Origin: Polyporus tsugae
Taxonomy: Eukaryota; Basidiomycota; Agaricomycetes; Polyporales; Polyporaceae
Length of the DNA stretch: 64,000 nucleotides
Assembly: GCA_024305745.1 (NCBI GenBank)
Contig: JAHRBS010000010.1
Coordinates: 2,301,501-2,365,500, forward strand
Direction: 5' to 3'
Shown here: positions 24,508 to 36,363 of the stretch, one piece after another
How positions within the stretch are numbered: the stretch's first letter is position 1
Layout: the number at the start of each line of letters is the position of its first letter
Program-made: the position numbers and the translations under genes
The notes under the pieces: generated by a model
Databases searched by the model: none
Told to the model about the DNA's origin: nothing
Seen by the model: only the letters and a program-made list of their open reading frames with translations

Positions 24508-25328
24508 ATGCTGTCGTGGATCCCATATCTGCCTCGGAAGTTGCTTTCCAACTTTTTGGGTGTTTCTGCTGCGGAACCCTTTCGGCCGGCGCTTCTGGTT
24601 GTTGACATGCAGGAGGACTTTTGTCCACCCGTACGTCTTTTCATCCACATGCCTGTGGCCCTTCCACTGACACCCGTATCTTTGTCGAACAGAATGGTTC
24701 ATTGGCAGTCGACGGCGGGCGGGACATCGTCCCCTTACTCAACGACCTCCTGAAGCTCCCCTTCGTCCTCAAAATTGCGACCAAGGACCACCACCCCCGT
24801 GACCACATCTCCTTCGCCTCCAACCACCCAGGCGCGAAGCCCTTCGAGGCCACGACGACGATCGTGAACCCCGCCAACGACCGCGAGACGTACGAGACGC
24901 GACTCTGGCCGGACCACTGCGTCGCCGGCACCCCGGGCAACGAGCTCGTCCCCGAGCTCGACCTCGCGCCGATCGACCACGTCGTGCTCAAGGGCCGGGA
25001 CCCGCGCGTCGAAATGTACTCCGCGTTCCGGTCACCGCTTCGCGACCCACCGCTCGCGGGCGCGGTGAGCGACCTCGCGGAGAAGCTGGTCGCCGCGGCG
25101 GTCACGGACGTGTTCGTCGTGGGCCTCGCGGGCGACTACTGCGTGAAGAACACCGCGCTCGACAGCGCAAACCTGGGCTGGAGGACGTACGTCATCGAGG
25201 AGGGGACGTGCAGCGTCGGAGGAGATGCTGGGTGGGCGGAGACGGTGTCTGAAATCCAGGCGAAGGGGGTCAGGGTCATCCATGCGGATGGCCCCGAGGT
25301 GGCATCCGTTAGGGCGTTGGCGTCGTAG
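24508..25328 (+). CDS. pnc1: nicotinamidase (PNC1 family)
   Basis: Hydrolyses nicotinamide to nicotinic acid in the NAD+ salvage pathway. Two exons (24508-24630 and 24693-25328) give 252 residues. The catalytic Asp is in LLVVDMQEDFCPP, just before the intron. The metal and Lys regions are KIATKDHHPRDHISFA and WPDHCVAGTPGNEL, and the nucleophile Cys is in VVGLAGDYCVKNTA. The tail VRVIHADGPEVASVRAL is unremarkable. The second exon is notably GC-rich at third positions. The short N-terminal leader (MLSWIPYLPRKLLSNFLG) is an addition to the core and looks amphipathic. Confidence 0.92.
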
Positions 25329-26245
25329 AATCACATCTCTCGAGGCGTGGGCTTATTTGGTGAGTCATAGGTGCAAAGCACGCAGGATCGTCGACCGGAA
25401 CTGATCCGTCTCACAGATCCAGCACCTGGCCGCACTATGTTGTATACACGCCATCGGGATGTAACAATAAGGACTCGCGGGGCCTCCTGAAATAACCCTG
25501 GACAGAATCGTTGGGCCAAACCGACCAACGCCCATCTAATGCAGACACCCTCATTCCATGACTGACTTCAACGCACCAAAAGCAATGCGCAGTGACGATA
25601 TTCGCAGTAAGTGGTCATACAGATGTAAATCAAGACGGCATGCAGCAAAAATGAAAGTGGTCGGTGTACAGATCTCGCCGCATATGTATGTGCATCTGCT
25701 GCCTCCAGCTATTGAAGGTCTTTCATCGGAGGGATCCTCCCCCCAATGCAACCCACACGAATCAGGCATGACCGCGACTAAAAGCGCGCCTTCAAGGCCA
25801 TCACCTCATGACAAGGAGCCACGCGATGTTGGGGGTGGATTGCAAAGGTGCTTTACATTTCATACAAGCCGCTGCTACATGCCGAAAGCCACGACCTTCC
25901 GTCTAGTTCGCTGAACCCCTCTATCTACTGTGTAGTGCGCATGCGTACTCATTGGGAACACCTACGGCGTTGTGGCGCGGGGATTATAATCAAATACCCC
26001 GTTCCTGGAAGAGGAGTAAGATCAAGGATCGCCCAAGGATCGGCAACATTGACGAGAAAGCGTAAGGGAAGGACACAAGGGTGCGTGCTTCGACATTTTA
26101 TCTTACGCGACAGGCGTTCTGACCACGTCCCAGCCTGACTCGATGCCTCAATCCAGCCAGTAAGTCAAGCGAAAGACCAAGCATGGCAACGAATACCCTT
26201 GCCTTCTAACGTAGACCGCCACAGCCGTGTTACTAGATCAAGCAC
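25329..26245. other. intergenic region, nicotinamidase / FAD oxidoreductase
   Basis: About 900 bp between two convergent genes. Open frames of up to about 118 codons overlap on both strands with no motif. Nothing I can support. Confidence 0.4.
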
Positions 26246-27932
26246 TTACCACCTCGACAGCTGCTCGACGTCTGCACTCGTCTCGCGGCCCAGCACCATC
26301 TCTGCCACGACCTGCCCTGTCCCTAGGCTCAGCGCGATCCCCCACGGCCCATGGCCCGTCGCGACGAACACTCCTCCCTGCCCATCAAGCCCGTGAGGCT
26401 TGAGCCCGTCCCCCAGATCCGCCTCGTGCATCCGAGCGATGATAGGGCGTCCTGTCGCGCTCACGGGCCGAAAACACAGGGCTTGTCCCGTCACTTCGAG
26501 GTTTTCCCCACACAGCGCATGTCCGACAGCAAGCAGCCGATCGACTTCCGCCGGGTCGACGTGCGCGTCCGTCGGAAGCTTCGGGAGGGTTGTGTGCGCC
26601 GGGTTCAGGCCTCCGAGCCAGACGTCGCCGTTCGCACGCGAGAAGATCTCGGGCGCGAACCCTGCTGTGTCGGTGAAGACCGCGTGACAAGGGCTCGCGC
26701 TTCCGTGGGGAAAGGTAGGGTCGATCGACGCGTGGCTTTCGGAAACGAGCTTGGCCGCATCGCGCACTCCGGCGGGGTCGGGATCGGAGCTCGGGGGGCC
26801 TGCAGTAGGTGGCCAAAGTTTTGTCTTGAGCGTGACTGAGTACCCCGCCAGGTGTGTGATGCGCGGCATGCGGCTCGCGTTTGGGAAGAGCGTTGCGTAC
26901 ACGTGCGGCGTCCAGCAACCAGCGGCGACGACGAGGTTCTCGCACAGAATGTCGACAGCTCTCGAGCGGCCCTCGAGGCTCTCTGACTGCTGCTGTGCGG
27001 AATACTCGATCCGGAGCCGAGTCATGCCCTCAGGATCCCTTTCATCATTGACGAACATTGTTGCGCGCGCTGGATGGTGGAGGACGACGCCTGCAGCGAG
27101 ACACTGTTCCAGAAGGAACTCGCATAACCGGCGTGGGACCCTGTGTGCGCAAACGCAAACATAGGACAGCGCGTCGACGGCGAGGACGTGACAAGACGAC
27201 TTACACTTGCGCGGTCGACTTTCTATCCGAAATCGCTTCGAGGGCCTCGGGCTTTGCGAGCAGCCAAGGCGGGAGGTCGTCAGCAGATTTCTCTGAACGA
27301 TCCGCCGTGCCCGCGACAGCCGCACGGCTTGTATTGCTGAGCAGCCAGTCGAGACCACCTTGTCCCTGGCTGCTGTTGCGACCGGACGGCTCCTCGTGAC
27401 GTCCATCGATGTTGCCAGCCGGATCCAAGTCGAGTCCCGGGCTGGAAGAGGAATACGCAGCGACGTCCCTGGAAGGGAAAGGATCTGGTGCCGTGCCAGG
27501 CCCATGTGAGGCGTCGCTCCGACTAGGCGTATTCTCAATCGCGATAGCGCTTGAGCTCGCGCTGCTCGGCACGGGAGCGGTCGAGGCCGCTGGGGACGTC
27601 GACGCGTCACTGCTGGCTGGGCTTGAGTCGTCTGATTGGTATGCGTGGTCGAGGGAGTAGGAAAGGGACTCGGAGTAGCCCCAGCGCGCACGCCCAACGT
27701 ACGTTTCTGCAAGGGCGCGATGGAGCTCGAAAGAAAGCGCAGCGAGGGGTGCGATCGCGGGGGCGAACCAATCCTTGGCGAGAAAGCCTGCAGCCTTGCC
27801 GGAAGCGGAAGAGAAGAGCTCGGGAGCAGGTTCGACGATGTGTATCTTATGATCAGGTGGCGCTATGCGGGCGAGGGCGTGTGCGGATGAAAGGCCGATG
27901 ATTCCTGCACCGAGAATGATTGTCGTTGGCAT
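26246..27932 (-). CDS. FAD-dependent oxidoreductase of the DAO family (TDA3-like)
   Basis: Putative FAD enzyme. The start at 27932 opens directly with the dinucleotide-binding motif TTIILGAGIIGLSSAHALAR. The DAO core continues with ELFSSASGKAAGFLAKDWF and SFELHRALAETYVG. It is then interrupted by a Ser/Ala/Pro-rich stretch (about 27420-27650). After an intron near 27140-27200 come PRRLCEFLLEQC, ENLVVAAGCWTPHV, GDVWLGGLNPAHT, CFRPVSATGRPII and GVFVATGHGPWGIALSLGTG. The end is at 26246. The arrangement resembles yeast Tda3. The substrate is unknown. Confidence 0.85.
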
Positions 27933-28343
27933 GTCGTGTATAATTATTGCAGCTTTGAGCAGCTGGAGAGGAAGATGATTTTAAAGAGAAAGAGAAAGAG
28001 AAAGAGGACGAACGAAGACACCGCGGGCCCATTAAGTACCGCTCTCCTTGCAGCACCTGATTGGCTTCCGATTCTCATAACTTATGACTTCATCGTCCGG
28101 CACGCTCGGCACAAAGGGACCATGATGCACTTCTCAAACTCTGACCTCAATTCATGTTACTTGGAAAAAACACGACTCGAACGGCGAGCGCTGATGCCAG
28201 ACCTGCCATGAGTGGAACACGATTGGCCAAACGATACACTTGCGTTCATGCGAACAAGAATACAGTGTTGGTGTTACAGTTGGTATATGCGGCAGTCCTT
28301 CAAGCTTCAACTTCTTCGCACGACCGACCCAAGCAAGCGCACC
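27933..28343. other. intergenic region between the FAD oxidoreductase and RTC3-like genes
   Basis: Both neighbours are on the minus strand. The stretch holds the FAD gene promoter, including a purine/pyrimidine tract listed separately, and the RTC3-like 3' UTR. A tRNA-like TTCGA element near 28175 was examined and rejected. Confidence 0.4.
27985..28006. repeat. AAAGAG microsatellite / CT tract
   Basis: Three to four copies of a hexamer (AGAGAA) lie about 55 bp upstream of the FAD oxidoreductase start. On the coding strand this is a pyrimidine tract of the sort often seen just before fungal transcription starts. Confidence 0.6.
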
Positions 28344-28947
28344 TCAGATGCCGGTGAGCGACTTGCCCTTGGTATCGATCGCGAACGAGCCCTTATTCAC
28401 GTTCATCGCGACCGTTGCTGTCTTGATCGCCTTCCCCGACTCTTCCTTGCCCTTGTTCAGGATCTGGGTGATAACGTCGACGTCTTTCGAGGAGCCGAAA
28501 ACGTTTTCGAGTTGCTGCTTCGACGGACGACCGAGGAGACCTTGCGCTCCTTGATTCGACCAGAAGATCTCGAACGCTGATCGGATGCCATCTGGGTCAA
28601 TAGGGAGCCGGGGCACAATTGGCTTGCCACTCACAATCAACGACCTCTGTCAATGGGACCGACCTTAGTACAAGGATTGGCGTTAGTCACACGACACAGA
28701 GATGGGGTGGTGAGGGCGGTTACGTTTCTGCGAGGATCGGGTGAGTGACGGCATGCATGGAACATTGAGACTGGGAGAACATACCTCCTTCCTTCCATCG
28801 CTTGTACTGCACGCACGCACGGTCTGTGAGTTCTAGACCAGGCGGAAGAGCACAGGTGCATACCTCTACGGGGTTGACGATGATGATGAATTCCTCATTG
28901 CCTTCGGGCGAGTGCTTGTAGACGATCTTGGTTAATTCGCGGCCCAT
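28344..28947 (-). CDS. RTC3-like protein with SBDS N-terminal domain
   Basis: Small single-domain protein sharing the N-terminal fold of the ribosome maturation factor SBDS; yeast Rtc3 is stress-linked. The start at 28947 gives MGRELTKIVYKH, EEFIIIVNPVE, YKRWKEG. It then needs a 4-nt microexon (28724-28727) to read GETSVPLTEVVD. A final intron joins D to SFEIFWSNQGAQGLLGRPSKQQLENVFG. The last exon (TKGKSLTGI) ends at 28344. The FxxxQGxxGxxSKxxLxxxFG pattern is diagnostic for the SBDS/RTC3 fold. Four introns fall within a 604-bp gene. Cellular function is not established from sequence. Confidence 0.88.
28724..28727 (-). other. 4-nt internal microexon of the RTC3-like gene
   Basis: The exon AAAC lies between introns 28728-28784 (57 nt, GTATGT...CGCAG) and 28664-28723 (60 nt, GTAACC...CTAAG). 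The second intron carries a full TGACTAAC branch site. Including AAAC gives KEGETSVPLTEVVD in frame; skipping it gives a stop codon within five codons. Confidence 0.75.
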
Positions 28948-29261
28948 GATGACGGAGGTGGTAAGGATGAGGATTGTAAGGTAGATGGATAGTGCAGAAC
29001 AAGTAGAGAGAGTCAATCGGTGGTGAGCAAAAGCTGCTTGGGGTTGGTGTATGGAGAGTAAGAAGCGCGGGGTATATTAATAAGAACGTCGCTCGCCCAT
29101 GACATCATTCCGTAAGCCAGTCGCGTGACATCATCCAGTCCCATCGATGTCCACAGACTCCACACCGCCGCAAGTTGTCCATCATAGCCCCGGTACCGCA
29201 TACGCTTCTGTTATCTACTTATGACCTTTTATGATTCGTTTATATCCGCTCATCTCGCCGT
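28948..29261. promoter_or_regulatory. upstream region of the RTC3-like gene and MLH3 3' flank
   Basis: About 310 bp. A TATATTAATAAG element at about 29073-29084 lies roughly 130 bp upstream of the RTC3-like start and is a possible TATA element on the minus strand. The MLH3 stop is at its right end. Confidence 0.35.
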
Positions 29262-32200
29262 CTATACTCCCCGGGGCCGCATAAATCCGCTCCAGTTGAT
29301 GTGCGACGTTCCGAAGCTTTTCGCCCCTCCATTGGTGTCAACCAATGGCACGAGTGATGGCCTGGTGACACTACTCTGAGCATCGCGTGCGACAACAAGA
29401 CCCCTGCGCATTGCTCACCTTCCATGTGCACATTGAAAGGGCATATCCGTTTCGGAAAGCTTGGCGACCAGTGTCTTGCATTGTTCCAATGTGAGGGTAT
29501 CGTTGAACATGATCGCGCCTATCACAAAGGTCTCAGCCGTTTCAATACGCAAAGCGGGATGCATCGCTGTACCTCGACATGCTTTCGAGTTGATCAGCTC
29601 GACCAATTCCTGAGGACACCACCGCAATGCCTTCTGCCAGTTCGAGACATCGCCGCCGCCTTCGTGCGGGTATAACGCGTCTTGGACGTCGTTTGTCTCG
29701 AGCCTCGCGAGAAAGCCCTTCACGAGATTCCGCAGTTCGTCCCCGGCTAGAAGCTGTCAAACGAGGCGTCAGTCCTTACAGGGGATAAGGCAAGGAGAAT
29801 CAGACGCACCTTTTCTGCCACTACTTCAGGCACGGTATTTACAACGACTTGAATGTAAGAAGCATGATCCGCCCCGCCGTCGAGAAGACGGATACTCGTG
29901 CTAAGCACCGAAGGAGCAGCAAGTGTGATGCCCCATCTACTGAACGCCTCCCGGACACTATCCGACCTCGCTATCCGCTCCGCCTCAGGTCTAGTCAACA
30001 AGATCTGCACCGGAGGGTCGAGCTTCCTGGTGCAGATGCCATCGGCAATGTCATCGTGCTGTGACGGTATCGCAGAGGACTGGAACCGACATGAAAGGAA
30101 GCCTCCGCATACTTCCCGTAGGAGCCGTTCAACCTGTACTCGCTCGTCCGCCGCATGCTGGTCGATCAGGACAAGGGCCCCGCCACCGTGAAGGGGCCAA
30201 CGTTCAGAGGCTAAGTTTCCAGCATCGACGGTCGAATGCATGACGCAGGCGATGAACTTCCGGTCAACCTGTCCAAGTATCAGCGCCCCGCGCAAGTCAT
30301 CCTTGCTGAACCGAGCAAAGTTCGGCGCATCCCAGGGGTGGAAAGCTTGCTGTTGAGGACCTGCATGCCTGCGCGTACCGGTGCCTTGATTACAACTATG
30401 GGGCGTATACTGCTGAACGAAGTCGCCTGAGTTTGGCAAGACGGAGATTTTACGCTCCACAATCCTGTACGCCTCGTTGGCCTGGAGGGCCTCGGCAATC
30501 CACGCAGGGACGGCCGCCGTCCTGGCTGAATCGCGCTCTCCGAGAGATCGTCGCACCCTAGGAGGAGGAGTTCCAAAAGCATCTTTACTCGAAGACCCTG
30601 CGGGAGCGTGCTGCGGGTAAGAATTCCCTGTCCGTGCGTCGACGACGAACGTCTCGCCCGTTGCGGGATCCTTCCAGAGGATATCGGGAGCTTCTTCAGC
30701 TTCTCCGACTATCAGGCCTTCCTCTTCTTGGATATTAGACAATAAGAATGTGGTCTCTCCAGGCGGCGTGGAACCACACTGGACAGGCCAGCTGGTGCCC
30801 GTGGGGACATGGTCGCCTTGAGATGAGGAACGATTGAGACTGGGCCCGGCCGAGAGCCTACTCGGGATCGGTCCTCCAACATGGGTCAACTTCTGTATCT
30901 TGTGCGAAGGCGGCGCGCCGTTGCTGCGCTTGAGGTTTTCAGGTCGCTGTGAGAGAAAACCGTGACGAACAAGCACGGCTTCCACGACAGAAGACAAGAA
31001 GGCGGCGGCGGCGGCCGAGTTCTGTACATAGAGCCATTAAGCAACGATGCGACGCATGCGTGCATGAGCATGAGCACCCATACCTGAAGCTGAACAGCTG
31101 CCTTGGCTGGCTCTACAGTATTGTCAACAAACCGGGGCGGAATTGTCAAGTTCAACACGTAAACGGGCTTCTTCTCTGTCTTGCGGGGAGATCTACGGCT
31201 AGCTGAACGAAACATACATGAGAGTTCAGGGTGACTCTTGGGCAAAACATACTATACGGAGGCGCAGCAATAGTTCCGTGTCCATCGTACGCCTGGCGGT
31301 CGATTAGTAGTGTACACAAATTGATGTCTGAAGAGCTACACATACGTTCTTGTCGAAGGAGCTGCGGGCGAAGACACATTCTACGCTACGATGAAGGTCG
31401 CACGTTTCTACGGGATGTCGGTTGACGTCTGGAGTAAAAGATGATGAACCGAAGAATCCCCACTGCCCACTGAACGCACAAAGGAATTGATAAGCCTTCA
31501 AAGTGAGAAACCGATCAACATGAAATGCAGTCCAAAAGTGACAAGCGGATTGCCTTTGAGAATGCCCCCTCGAGGGACAAGAATCCCTCGAGCCTCATTT
31601 CGCCGTGGCTTTCATTGAGTTCTTCGACATGCTAGAAAATGTCGGTATTTAGCCTGCGCTCTTGTCGAAGGGAGCCGAACTCACACTGGCAAGCCCTTTC
31701 CCGTAGAGATGACGGAATGTGAACAAAGTGGAAGAAGTCTGCAGTTAAACGCGATGTGAGTAAATAGTCAACTAGCCACATGAGTGTCATACCTTGGGCA
31801 CTATTAACAGACGTGTGTTGGATTTAGCTCGCTCGCCGTCTTTAGCTTTATGTCTTGTCTCCAATGTAAAAGAGACCTCAGGGAACACTAGAGCATACGT
31901 TGAAATGTCTCTTCGAACGAGCTCTATTGTTCGTGCAGAGTTCGGATGTGCTTTCCTACGAATTGGGAGCTGTCATCATGTTATTCAAAGGTGACTATAT
32001 GCGTATCAATAAGGGCATACCAACATTGTAGAAAGCGTCGCGCACAGATACCACTGTACCGGGTGACTCTCTGCGCCAACGTACTGATGGACCAGTATAC
32101 AGCGTCTGTTCGCCCTACGAATTGAAAGGTCAAGAATGACGCATATGCTGGCACGGACACAGCATACCTTCAGAATAATGGAATAACTCTTATCCGAATG

Positions 32201-32700
32201 CGTAGTTCTCGAGGATATTTCAAGGCAACAAAGATTCGTGATGGAAGCAAGTGCTGCAATAAACCCAAGACTATGAGCCATAACCACTGGCAGACATGGT
32301 GATTGGTCTGGATACCTTCTCCGCGGAACCCAAATGTGTTCACCTCATCTAACGACGGGGTACTGTAAGCCTTCGAAGTGCCTAGTCATCTCTCAGTCAG
32401 CTTGACATCCATATCCAGGAAGAGTCAACACTCACCGTAGCGTCCTGACTCCGGCCCTCCAGCGAGTAGCCAAAGCCCGTCACGAGAGATGCCAGAACCA
32501 TCGTCCCGTACCCAACATTCCCAGTCACCTGGATCTATAGATACCTCAACGTTCCGGGCACCTGCATCCAGCGAATTCTGTATGAGTTCGGACACCACCT
32601 GAGGCAAGGAAGTCAAGATTTGTGTTGAGCGTAGCTTGGACTTGGTTGACGAGGGAAGGGATTTGATGGGTGTGCTTTGGGATGGTCTGGCGGTGTTCAT
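29262..32700 (-). CDS. mlh3: DNA mismatch repair protein MLH3
   Basis: MutL homologue that pairs with MLH1 in mismatch repair and meiotic crossing-over. The start at 32700 leads to the GHKL ATPase motifs LPQVVSELIQNSLDAGA, WVRDDGSGI, TFGFRGEALASI (joined across an intron) and GTVVSVRDAFYNV. The endonuclease metal site is LVLIDQHAADERVQVER (DQHAxxExxxxE) near 30110-30160. The C-terminal motifs ACRGAIMF (across a 54-nt intron) and CAHGRPSLVPL (across an intron at about 29345-29418) complete the site. The end is FMRPRGV with TAG at 29262-29264. The catalytic residues look intact. MLH3 rather than PMS1 is inferred from the domain sequences. Confidence 0.87.
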
Positions 32701-33648
32701 CGTGGTTATCTTTCAGACAGATATGTTCGCTATGCGAGTAGAAGTGGCTATCTTAGTGGCCGGGCGTCATTGATCATGAACGTTCAAACGTTCAGCGGTG
32801 GCAGTATTGAAGGGACATCAAGAATAGAGTTGCATTCCCGAAGCAGGCGTCGATGATGTCAGCCGCATTAACCTTAACCCCGATTGCAACCTCCAGTAAT
32901 GAGATCACGTGCATATCTCCCGAGTAAGATCGACGCGGCTAGACTAAGAATATTAATTAATTCAGACCCTGACTCGATGCTGAGGCTTCTGTGGTCTGCG
33001 TACAGTAGGTGCTCCCTGGCATCCTCGCCATACAATCAGCGGCCAAGCCAGACTGTGCGAATGAGCACTCTCTGTGTGCCAAGCTGTGAAATCATGCCCC
33101 CGCTACGCATGTCCCGAGATGTACAACGCATGCGTCGTGCAACTTGAGCGGAAGGGCGACCGGCGACGAGCAAGGCACGTACGTCCTTTGCTGTGAGCAT
33201 ACACCATTGTGATTTTTGACCAGACTCCGCCACAAACCCAGGCGCGCGTCTTCCAGATTGTTACGTGGCCTCGCATTTCCTCTTCTGGAACCTATCCTCG
33301 GATACCGGGGAGAGGTACTGTGCATGGAGGCCAGTATCTCCATCCAAATCAAGCATTTTACTGACTCACTCACTCCAGATCGTTCTGCGATAGGTGCTAG
33401 TGGGAGAAATGGAAGAATGTTGCATCGTTCGCTCGATTTATTGCCCACGGGGCCGCCCAAATAAGAGGACCCACTCGCGCAAACATGGGCTACCTTTGGC
33501 ATGGAGGAGCCTTCTGAGGACATAGAGGGCTCCCAACTCCTTGCTCTCGTGGTCCAGTCCAGCACTCGTGCACTCCATGAGCCCTCCATGAGAAAAGAAA
33601 CGACCTCTCGATTCTCCCCCCGATCAACCTCCTTGCCCCTCCCCCACC
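32701..33648. other. divergent intergenic region, MLH3 / TPR-SET gene
   Basis: About 950 bp between divergent starts. It contains AT-rich patches (for example near 32945). Open frames here overlap on opposite strands and carry no motif. It probably holds both promoters. Confidence 0.4.
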
Positions 33649-36363
33649 ATGGATAAGGACTTACTCTCAGAGCTTGCGCGCCAACTTCACCTATCGCCGA
33701 ACGACCCGCGCGCCATGCCATCCAGTCTCATCGCCAACCTAGGCGATGCCCCTCCTCGCAAGGCTCCCCCGCAGTTTCACCCCGGGATGACCAAGGACGA
33801 GACGGCTCAGTACATCAAGGAGTACAAGGACTGGTTCGAGGAGGACCGAAAAATTCCTCCAGAACCAGCGCGTCCAGTCGACGCACGCTCCCTGATCGCT
33901 GAGCAATCCCACCGTCGTGCAGAGCTCGAGAGGAGCGCTAGCCCCAACGCTGGATCCTCCGGCATTCCGATCTTCACGACCATCGTCGGTTTCCCCAAGC
34001 ATTCGAGCACGACTCCTGTGGAACGCTTGGAACCCGGTACGTGTGGTCCTTATCTTCAGCCCTCCTGTCGTTGACCTCCAGGCGATGTCAGTCACTTTCG
34101 CGGGAATGCTCGTGCGTCGTGCACACGTTGTACGTGCATTGTCTATCATCGCATGATTACAATGATGCGACCCTGCCCGTTTTCCGATGATCAGGGCCAA
34201 TATCTCCTCTGCCGCATTGCCGCTCCTTGCTGTGAGTCCCAACTGTCGTCCCCATCCACCACCGAGACCTGACGCTGTTCCAGGCCGCATGGTAGCCATT
34301 CAAACCATCGTCGAAGACATCGATGGCCGGGTACACGACCTATCGATTTACAACTTCCCATCTACCTTCGATTCAGACCTCAAGCACGTCGACACCTTGT
34401 TCCCACTCGGAGCCGTCCTTGCGATCCGCGAGCCTATCTTCAAGGCGCCGTTGCAAGGCATACGTCCGATCATCAGGGTCGACAGCCCTACCGACATCAA
34501 CTTTGTCGTGCCCTGCAGCCCCCTGCTCCATGATCTGACCTGGCGAACCGGCGACACGGTTCCGAGGTCGCCTGCCGAACCCATCACCCTTGACGCATGG
34601 CGGCAGCGTGGAAACGCTTACTTCAACTCGACGCAATGGTTCCTCGCTGCGTGGGCGTACTCGAGAGGTCTCATGATGGATCCAGACGCCACCGTCGTCC
34701 GTTCCAATAGGGCGGAAGTTTACCTCCGTTTGAACTACTTCTCCGGTGCAGCGGCCGACGCACAACAAGTGCTTTCCGCGGACGGCATTCCCAACGCGCT
34801 CTCGGACAAGACGATTTTCCGTCTAGCAAAAGCGCAGTATGGTAGGGGCGAGTACAACGCAGCTGCGGGGCATTTTGCCCGATGGCAAGAGCGTCATCCT
34901 GAAGATGCTGCTGCTGCACCATGGATACAACGTTGCCAGGCACGGCAAGCCGAGAAGCAAACCGGACAGTACAACTGGGTGTCGATGTTCCGTGACGCAG
35001 TGAAGGAGATCCGTCTCGACGTTGCCGACTACGTGGGCTCGATGGAGGTGAGTCCAATGATGGGCCGCGGGGGCGGTCGTGGTGTTGTCGCGACGAAAGA
35101 GATTCGGACGGGCGATCTACTGGTACGTTACATCCTCCATTATCCTTGGGGGCACGGTGTCAACGTTCCGCGTATGTCTTACAGCTAGTAACGAAGCCCT
35201 TCGCGTCGGCTTACGCCACAGACCTCCCGCAGGACAAGATCGTCATCACACTTGACCTCATCTCGAACATTTCGAGAGAGAGGACTGATGCCGTGCTCAT
35301 GGCGCACATCATTGACAAGCTTTACGGTAATCCTGACCTGCGCGACCAGGTGTACCATCTGTACGCAGGTCGGGACTATCCATCGCCTCCCAACTCCTAC
35401 CCCCCACCTCTCCGCCAGGCGGCCCCGGTAGAGCTCCTTACGCCAACTATCGATATCGATATAGCGCAACTCGAAGCGATCTGCATCTACAACAACTTCT
35501 GTCCTCTCCGCCTCGAAGATAAACAAATAGCCGAAAACGCCAAGCCTACCGGCCTCTATCCCTTCGCTTCGCTCTTTAACCACTCCTGCGGCGCGAACGC
35601 GATCTGGTACTGTATCGGGGACGTCATGATCGTCCGCGCCGCTGAGCCCATCTACGCGGGCGCGGAGATCACGATCCCATACACCGTCGAAGAGTCCTAC
35701 GTCACCCGCCAGAGCATTCTCAAGAAGCACATGCTCGAGCACTGCACGTGCTGGCTGTGCGAGGAGGACCGCAAAGACGGCGACGAGCGGCTCCAACGTC
35801 GACACCAGCTCAACGAAATGGTCAACTCTCGCAAGCTGGTCACTGCGTCTCTGAAGGACGTGCAGCAGTTCGAGAAGGACGTTCGGGAGACGTTTTCACC
35901 CACGAGGGGCCCCATTCGCCCGCTGAGCGCTCTGGCGCTCCACGTTCTCGCAGAGAAGCTGCGAGCCTCGGGTAACCCGCGCTTGCTGAGGGAGTCGTTG
36001 CAGGAGGACATCAAAGCATTGCGGTGCCTCGGATTCGACGTTGCAGAGGGCACTCTGGATCAGAACGAATTGCCAATCGGGGCCGATCGTATCCCGACCG
36101 TGACGAGTTTCTTCGAGCCCTGCGGGATGATGTTCCGCATTGCGTGCACGTACCTGAACTTGCGCGATCAGGCGAACGCGGTGCCTTGGTTGGAGGCGGC
36201 GCTGTGGTGTAAGTCTCCCACTTTAGCCTTCGGTGATCTTCTGACTAATTCTATTTCAGTGACGAATACCTCTGTGGGAGGTGGCAAGGATCTATTCATG
36301 CTGGTGCACGGAGCGTCACTCGAGCAGATGGGTATTCGCGATCTCGCCGCCCAGGTCCTCTGA
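33649..36363 (+). CDS. TPR-SET domain protein
   Basis: Putative lysine methyltransferase. The N-terminal part (MDKDLLSELARQLHLSPND) is followed by a beta-rich region, then a TPR segment (AWRQRGNAYFNSTQWFLAA, NRAEVYLRLNYFSGAAADA, AKAQYGRGEYNAAAGHF). The SET domain starts at GGRGVVATKEIRTGDLLL and contains the cofactor-binding motif LFNHSC near 35575-35590, the EITIPYT stretch with the catalytic-region Tyr, and a post-SET Cys cluster HCTCWLC. The zinc MYND finger of animal SMYD proteins is not seen. Introns lie near 34038-34190, 34215-34283, 35124-35187 and 36209-36258. Target unknown. Confidence 0.82.

Noticed and set aside
28155..28235. tRNA-like TTCGA element with a T run on the minus strand
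   Set aside because: The sequence around it cannot form a five-base-pair T stem, and no acceptable D arm or anticodon arm was found.
33092..33721. 209-codon minus-strand frame overlapping the TPR-SET start
   Set aside because: It overlaps the leader and first codons of the TPR-SET gene and has no motif or splice logic.
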